NCBI GenBank assembly: GCA_022113835.1
Contig: JAILWY010000008.1
Coordinates: 7,444,501 to 7,508,500, forward strand
DNA from: Atopsyche davidsoni
Lineage: Eukaryota; Arthropoda; Insecta; Trichoptera; Hydrobiosidae
Direction of reading: 5' to 3'
Length of the DNA: 64,000 bases
Under the pieces are notes generated by a model. That model saw only the letters and a program-made list of their open reading frames with translations. It had not been told where the DNA came from and did not search any database. Shown one piece after another: positions 24,301 to 33,300 of the stretch. The translations under genes and the position numbers were made by a program. Position 1 is the stretch's first letter. The number at the start of each line of letters is the position of its first letter.

Positions 24301-27300
24301 ACATGGAGTGTACAAACGTACTAGTAATATACAGAACTTTCAAAATGGTGTACAAATTAATTAAATACAAAAAAACAATACGCAGACCTTTTCTTCGAAT
24401 AAACTACACTATTCTCCATAAAAAAACCATGAACAGATATAGAGATAAGAAGCACCGAAGATGAGAGATTGCATGACTTTATGAAGATTTATAGTTATCA
24501 TGCTATAATGACTTAAATAAGTGACATCAAAAAAATTTGCTAATTTTTTACTAGTAGATAAATAATTAAAATTATTATTATTATTTATTAAATATTTATA
24601 TTTGTGTGATTTTAGATTCAGCAGATTGATTTTACGTATATATTAGATAAATCATTTTATTTATCCACCAAATAAACTATAGCATATTTTGTATAATGCA
24701 ATGTAAAGGAAGAGGGAAAAAGATTATTCATACTGATGTTTTCCCAAAGCGCATGAGTTTTTTTAATAAATTTTTTTTTTACATAATGCTATAATATTTT
24801 TAAGCAATCAAAGTTTCAACGCAGCGACTATCTCTCTTACAAATTGGCAGTGTATAAATTGTATTAAAAAAAATAACGGAACCAGCAAACCGACAAGCTA
24901 AACGCAAATATATAATGCTTATGTAATAAAATTAAAGCACGCAATTTAAGTTGAAACGATTTCAATGATTATTTTTAAAATGATATCAACTGAAAGCATA
25001 AAAAAAATTCTTCAATGTAGTTTTTCAGTGTTTCAGGTTTATTTTATTCTTGCCACGAAGTCCTTCTTAGCCTACACATTGTTTCATCATCATGCTCGCC
25101 AAATCGATGACTCAAAAAGACGAGCGCAAATCACAAAAACGCCCCTCGGAATCTTCGATTTGCCATGCAAAGCGTTTGCGCCGAAAACCCGGAGATTCCC
25201 ACCCGCAGGAGTAAAAATGGGGGTAAATCCATGTAAATACATCCATAACCCTGTTATAACATCCACTACAAGATTGTCACATTGTCTGCTGGATGCTGAA
25301 TTATTCATCGACAGGCATTTAGGGCTGGAGCACTCCTTCTCGCTCCCTCCGCCAGGATATCAGGAATTTTGGATTTTGTAAGTATTTTCGATAAAGCTGA
25401 GAGAATCTACCGTTTATCTAGGGTATAATTTGCTTTGAATGTCAATAGCATGAGGTGCAGGTCAGAGTATAAAATTATATGAATTTTATGTAGTATATTA
25501 CTTTCTGACATTAAAATGATTTTGACACAAAAATATATTAATTGTATACATAAAAAAATGCATGTAACTAACTCTTTTTTCATTTATCGTTTACTTTACT
25601 TTGAATGTTAATAGCATGGAGTGTGGGTTAGACTATAATATCATGAGATATTTTGTTTTATTGCATTAAAACCTAATGTGAGTGATACAATTTGAAGCAA
25701 ATATATATTTTTAATCCTGGGTGTAATTTAAAGAAAAGCTACAAAAAAACAATTTAAGGATAATTTTCATCGTTGTTTTTTTTTTTTCAATAAAATTGAA
25801 CAGACTGCATTTTAAGGTCATATTGATTTAAAAAAAATACATTTTACTATATAGATTGGATTATTTGATTTATTTACTAGCTTCTATGTTATACGCTCGT
25901 TTATAGCGTTAAAAATTCTCAGATAGTTACGAATCCATGGTGGTTGATAATAGCATGGTGTTATTAGCAAGAATACAAAAAATCGAAACCGATTATTTAA
26001 TAGAATTTGACGATTTTATTTATCGTTTAACTTCGAGTCGATTACTTAAATATTATTAAACGATATGTTTGCAAAAAAAAGTAAAGTTAGTAAGGTTATG
26101 AAAAAAAGTGAAATCCATTTTTAGTAGTATATTTTCTAAAGAGGGTTTTATTATAAAATATATAATGAATAGACCATGAAATGTTAATTCAAACCATAAG
26201 TACTAATAAAGTACGGTTCATATTTCTGTTATATTTAAGTAGCCATGTATTTAATTTACTTATTAATTTGACTTAATGGAGTTCCAGAGAAACGTTTTCC
26301 AATTAAAAATAAATAAAAATGTTTTGAATTTCAAAAGTTTGAGCAAGGTAAATAGTTTTTAATTATAACAACTTCTTAACAAAAATAAATTACAAATTTA
26401 TTCTTGAATAGACGTTGCATAAAATTAAATTTCCATCATGGCCGACGGCGAATGGCTGATTTTGACAAATGACACTTTAAAGCGAAGGCAAATTGTTCGA
26501 TCACACCGTCGGTGATTAATTGATTCGTTTACTTGTTTAATCAGATTATATTTGAGTTGTTGTACGCTTTATTAAATTGAATACACCCTCTAGCATAGCA
26601 ACAGAAAATAACTGCTCTTAAAATATAGAGCAAATGATCAAATTTTCACTCTGTGAACTTTGCATATCGCTCTTCCAGAATAATAAGGTTTTGGGAGATT
26701 TTTTTTTTCAGATAATCAGTTGGTGGTTGTTTTGATAGATCAACAAAAAATGGTCGTAAATAAATATTAAAAAAATTACTTCATGTCCCGAGTACTTATA
26801 ACAATATATAATTATGTTAATAAAATCAGATTCAACCAATTTTTTTTTTATACGGCCTTATAGAAACATAAATCGTTTTTTTTGGAGATAATTAATTTAA
26901 ATGTATGTACAAATATCAAAAATGAAAATAAATATATGAATATAATATTACCTAAGTCCTTTTATTATTTTTATAACACTAAAAAAGTAAGCACATCTCC
27001 AATACGAATGCATATTTTTCATCGTATTAAGGTAATAAAAAAAATAATAATATACCTAAATAAAATTTTAAGACTGTAAAATTTTTCAGAAGTACTTTGA
27101 TTAATTTTTAACAAAATTAAAATCTTTTTTACTGGTGAAAAACATCTTAATACTTATAAATATTTATCATTAATTAAATAAAAACATAAAAATTAACAGA
27201 TTTGAATAATTAAATAATTTTGAATGTCACAAATTTTTTTAGCCTCGACTAATTTTATAAAAATAAAAATGTCTCCCATACTTGAAAAAGCACATCTCCG

Positions 27301-30300
27301 GTACAAATACATATTTATCATAGTATTAACCTAATTCTGCCGGGGTCTGTAATTTATTCGTGCAGAATCGCATTATTGATATGCGAAAAATACAAAATAT
27401 ATGCGCAAAATGTTCCCGGTTTTCATTTTCTTATTTTTCTCGCCGAAAAGTCATTTAGATTCCGCGATGTTGGAATAGAATTGCCGGAGCTTTTTCGGAT
27501 ATATTTCCGCCTTGTAAAAATGCAACAAAGCAACTTTTTCATATTAAAGTCTGCGAAACGCGAAGCTTTCATTGGTCGCAACCTACAATGGTATTTTTCA
27601 TATAAATAATATCATCTACATAGTTGCACGTCGGAGCTTTTTCAGAGCTTTTATGACTGTTGTAAAACTTGGAGGAAAAAAATCAGCACGTTACGCTTAG
27701 AAACACTTTTGAATTTATTTTTATTTTATGAATAGCACATTTGTCTTAAGTGTGTTTTGTATTTTTTTGAATAAAATTTTTCAATATATATTTTTCTCGT
27801 TGTGTAAGGGTTTTAAATGAAAAGCCTAAAATATATAAACTTATTCTTTTAATATATTAAATTTAATTTTTATATGAACGTACATTAAGAATTAGTAACA
27901 AATTAAATATGCTAGAGTATTTTTGATTTTGATCAAACTATAAAAAATGTAATATAATACAATAACCTATTAAATTTTTTAACTACATTAAAACGTAGAT
28001 TGCAAGATTATTAAATAATATAATTACTTAAGTTTTTAATGATTACAATTTTTTTCTTGGTTGTATCAATTCTTCAGCGACGCTAGATTTTTTTTAATAA
28101 AGTGTATTAATCGGAAATACTAAAGCGTGTGTATTATTTTACACTTTATCCTTGTTTTAAGTCAGAATTGTTAAAAAAGCGTATTTGGTCATAAAATAAA
28201 TAAAGCCTTCTGCAGCTGATTATTCAGAGAAAAAATCAAGGAAAAAGAGGCATTGGAAGGAAAAAAACCAACGTGGAGTACAGATGAATTAGGAAAGCTG
28301 GTTCGGAATAAACATATGTTTTTACTAATATGTAGTTCATATATAGAAGATGATTTAAAGAAACTCTCAGAAAAATAACATCGTGATTTAAATCATCTTC
28401 TATATATGAACTAATGTGCCTAATCATATTAGTTATAATATAATAAAACCCGTAATGGGTAATAAATACGCATCTGATTGACCAATCCATAAAATAGATA
28501 TAAACATATGTTCAGTGAAATGGTCAACAATCTTCTCTGAAGTGATGCACTTGGAGAAAAAGAAGAATTTGTAAATAATACATAGATAAAATGTTTTATG
28601 AAATTCAATATTTTTGACAGAGAGTACATGGTGGAATTCCATTTTAATATTTTTGAGTAAATTACTTGAGTGATTTTCGTGGAAGATGTAGACTCTGTTT
28701 GATAATAGCAACGTGAAAGGTTGGCGAAACCGGTCAAAAATAAAAACGAACATGAGGAAAATCACTCAAAAATATTTAAATGGCAACTAATTGACGATTT
28801 ACAAAAATAATAAGTTTATCATGTTTTATCCAAGTCTTCACGAAATTTATATGGTTTTTTAAATTTAAATTTTTTTGTGGCAGAAGAGGGTGTCTTGTTA
28901 TCTATTCATAAAAATTCTAGCGATGTTTTGGGAGCTTAGCCGGTCCCGTGTGGTGGGATAGTTTTGACACCTGCCGGGCTGAACCACGGGGCGCCATGAA
29001 TACCGGATGGATCTCAGAGCTTGCAGGTGAGAGAGCCGGTGGGAAGCAATCTCAAAATGTAAAAAAAAAAACCACCTGAAATTTACAATTTGCCCGAAGC
29101 GTGGGATACACCCCTGAAACAACGAGAAAACCTGTAATTTTTTTTCAGGACGCGTACTTGCGGGATTAGAACCTACGCTTTGGTTAGCTTGGCCTGTTTT
29201 GGTTATACACCTTGGAGAAAATATAAAGTGGTATTCATGTGTGTAAAGCTAATATACATATAGCAACAATAATAATTTAAAAAAAGGTATTATTTAGTAT
29301 ATACCTATTCAATTGATTATAGTGAATTTCTTGTATACAATAATGCAAAAGCTAGGACGCTACCAATTGCTTGTTTGCGTATTGCTTATATTGAAGTCTT
29401 CTTCTATAATTGAGAAATCTGGTTATAGACTTTTTGCTGCCAAAACATTTTAGTTTTGATGTCTCAAGCTTGAATAATCATGAAATAAAAAAGAAGTATA
29501 AGTGAAAAAAGCAGGCGAGCTTTCATCTTATGAAATTTTTATAACCTTCAAAAGTTAGTTTAATAAAACTCGTTTCAAGGCTTATATCGAAAGAGAGCTA
29601 TTTTTTATTTCTCCAATCACAAGTAGATACTGTCTTCATTTAATGAGTAAATAATACATTAAAAAAATCTCTACACGATCCTATTATATGAAGGTGATAA
29701 TGATAGTAAATATCACAAGAAGAAAATACGTCGCAGTTGTTTTAATGATAATTGGATACGTGCTTGCCAGATAATGCGATAGATTATTAAAATGCCACAA
29801 ATACGTTTTGGTTTTCATTTACTCTATGAGATTATTTAAATTCACAAATAACGAGAAAACCACCGACAGACAATGTTAATCAAGTATTGTTAAATTTTAG
29901 ATCTCCCTGGTTAAATTCAATACTAAAAATAAACCATTATTCTGTACATGGTTTAGCAGAAAGAGTAGCACAGCAAGGCAATTTTATTGATTTTTAATTT
30001 ATTTTAAAGACAAAGCAAATGTTTTTACATAATATTAAAAATCGTTTTAATAGTTCATTCATTAAAAAATGTATATCAAGCATCCATTAAATATATTAAT
30101 TATACAATAAAAACTTTCAATCTCTTCTGCATTCATAAGGTTGATAAATTTACCCCTGGTACCTTATAAATACATAAAAACCATGGATTTGGGACTCGCT
30201 AAATACATGAATCGATCGTATTCTCTTTGGAAGCCAAAAATACATCTAAACGTGTTATTGCACTGTCAACCTTTGGTGAGCAGCTTTTGATCTGTTTAAA

Positions 30301-33300
30301 ATTTATTTTACGTAACAACAAAGTAAATATATTGCTTTTCGAATAAGTAGAGGTAGATAATGTTAACTTTTAGGTAAATTGTGCAAAAATAGACAGTTCG
30401 CCGGATTCCGCCGTGCAAAAAAGTTGCAAAACAAAATCGCTACAAAAAGACTGCGAAGTTGGCGCCCGCGGGGACGTGTTGAAAATTTAAAATTTTAATA
30501 GTTACTACGGAGAGAGCGAGCGAAAGAGACAGTGTAGTGTTTATGGAGAGGGTCTTTGTCGTTCACTTAACATTTTATTTAGCTTAAAAACTTGTGTTTT
30601 AGAAGCGGTCTTGAGGATTCCGGACACGCGCCGGGGGTGCAAAGTTTAGTGCCGCCCCTGGAAGGAGACGGGCGAAGAAAAAGAGTAGCCCCCAAAGTTC
30701 GCAACGGCTGAAAGTTGGAGGTGGTCGCTCCGAGGTGCGTTACACGCGAGGCGTTACACGGGCGCGCACATCCCAGCAGGGTCACCACACGCGGCGCTGC
30801 GAAGCTGGGACAGTGGCTTATATTTCTTTAATATTTATATTACTAATATGGGTACTTGTTTTTTATCCGACCACCAAAATTTTTTAATGTACATGTGCTC
30901 GCAGAGATAAGAATCTATCGTATGACGATGAGTCCTTTGCAGATTTCCATGACCGCTCGATTCGTTGGGTTAGGTTAGGTTAGGTTTTAAAAAAAAAAGT
31001 ACAAGTTTTTTGGTGGTCGGATAAAAAACAAGTGCCCTAATATGATTAGGCACATTAGTTCATACATAGAAGATGATTTAAAGAAACTCTCGTCAAGAGT
31101 TCCCTTTATAATATATATATTACTGTCTATTACGGATTAGTCAACCAGATGTGTATTTATTACCCATTACGGGTTTATTATATTATAACTAATATGATTA
31201 AGAACATTAGTTCATATATAGAAGATGATTTAAAGAAACTCTCAGAAAAATATCATCGTGATTTGTGTGGGATTTGAACCCACATCCCCTGGCTTACATG
31301 GCCGGTGTACTAGCCCTTGTATTAACAAATCACTTCCGTTTATCGAGAATTTTTAACAATCATACTCTACGTATGAACCAATGGGCCAACCAATATTTAG
31401 TGAGTTGCAAGCACTGGACTTTTTGAAGAGTTTCTTTAAATCATCTTCTATGTATGAACTAATGCGCCTAATCATATTAGTAATATAATAAAAACCAGTA
31501 ATGGGTAATAAATACGCATCTGATTGACGTCCAATAAAAAAATAGACATTAAATATTTATATACACTGCTATTGATCTGGAGCAAATGACACTATTTATT
31601 TTTTATACGTACTATACTATAAATATGATAATTCAACCCTTAACTGCATATAATGACAGATCGGTAACAAACCATTAAACCTTTTTTTTAAACCCCATAA
31701 AAAAAACTTATAGGATCAACCGTTTAGTTTTGTGACCGTTATGTTGGACCGGTAGAACTAATTTAAATCAACTTTTTACCACTAACAGCTCTAGAATAGA
31801 CACAAACCGTATTAGAAGATGACATTCGCCAACTTTTGGTAATTGAGCGAAAACGTGATTTAAGTTTAAGCTATTGGAACACATTATTGGAGATCTTTTT
31901 TCTACTTCAAAAATATATTTTAAATTTCAAAGTAATTTCCCTATAAAACACATGAATTATTTTATTATTTATTATTTCTATTATTTAAATATACAATTTT
32001 TTTCATGGAAAAATAATAAAACATGCAGTTAAGGGTTAAATATACATTATACAATTGAATATGAAAATAAATTTTTCATTATAATGTAAACAACAAATAT
32101 TAAATTATTACTAAAGTGGTACAGCCTTATGAGATGTTTGATAAAAATAAAAATAAAATATTGATATTGTTTTTGATAAGATTTTTGAAAGTACATATTT
32201 TGTATAAGTCAGAAATTAAAATTACGTTATATTATTAGCAGTAATTTTTGTTACCGTTTATATGCAAATCGTGAAATAAAATAGTATTATTTATAAGATT
32301 GTAATTTGTGGTGACCCTACCCACACCTTGGTCTAGAGCTGTTACTTAGGCTGTTCATTATTAGCTCAGGTGAGTCTAAATCTTCCATACAAAGTTTTTT
32401 TGGGTTAGAAGTAGATGAAGTACGATGTTGAATACAAGAAACACTGAAAGTTCTAGAATCTTCTATAGGCGTCCATGTGCAAATTCCCTAATTATAAAAC
32501 TCATATAATCTGATGTTTTAGAATTGAAACACGAATTTGCGTGAAATATTTATTGAGCTTGCAAATTATTATATATCATTGATAAATCTGCAATTTTTGC
32601 GTGTAATAAAGGTTTATTGTGTAACTAATACGTTTAAGTTAAACGAATTTACCTGCTGATTTAAAACCAATGATAATATATGGGCAGTAAGTACATAGAA
32701 AATATATAAGGGTGTTATATGAGAGTGTGTATGAAAGTGTGGTTGTTTATGTGTGCTTGTGAATTGTAAATGAGTATAACCCTAATATTATAGATTAACA
32801 TAAAAATAGGATAACTTCAAATTTTGATAAACTAAGTATGAAAAAATGTGTTGGAAATACTCATCTCCAAATTATAATAACACCTTAAGTTGTGATATTC
32901 ACTTTCAAAAGAAAATTGCAGTATTTTATTGTTCTACTTAATCTTGCTCTCAAGTAAAAGAATAAACAAATTTATTCAATAAAAGTGGCATTTGTCATGA
33001 GGTCGACAGCAGTTTTTATATAAAAACTTCAAAGTCGCGGACTTCGCGGGACATAACCTCAAAAAGAGGACATAAAACAAACACCAACGCCCGCAAAAGG
33101 CTCTTTTTAAAATTTAATTTAATTAACCAGGACATCCCCGAAATAAATTAGCATTCGTTACCAGAATAGCGTGAGGCTCACGGATTCGTATGTCGTGAGA
33201 CTGAAGCGACATTTTAATGTTTCTCTCATTTTTTTTTATATGTGGACTAAATTGCAAAGACCCATTGGCATTTTATTTGTTTATATTCAGTTTTCCTATC

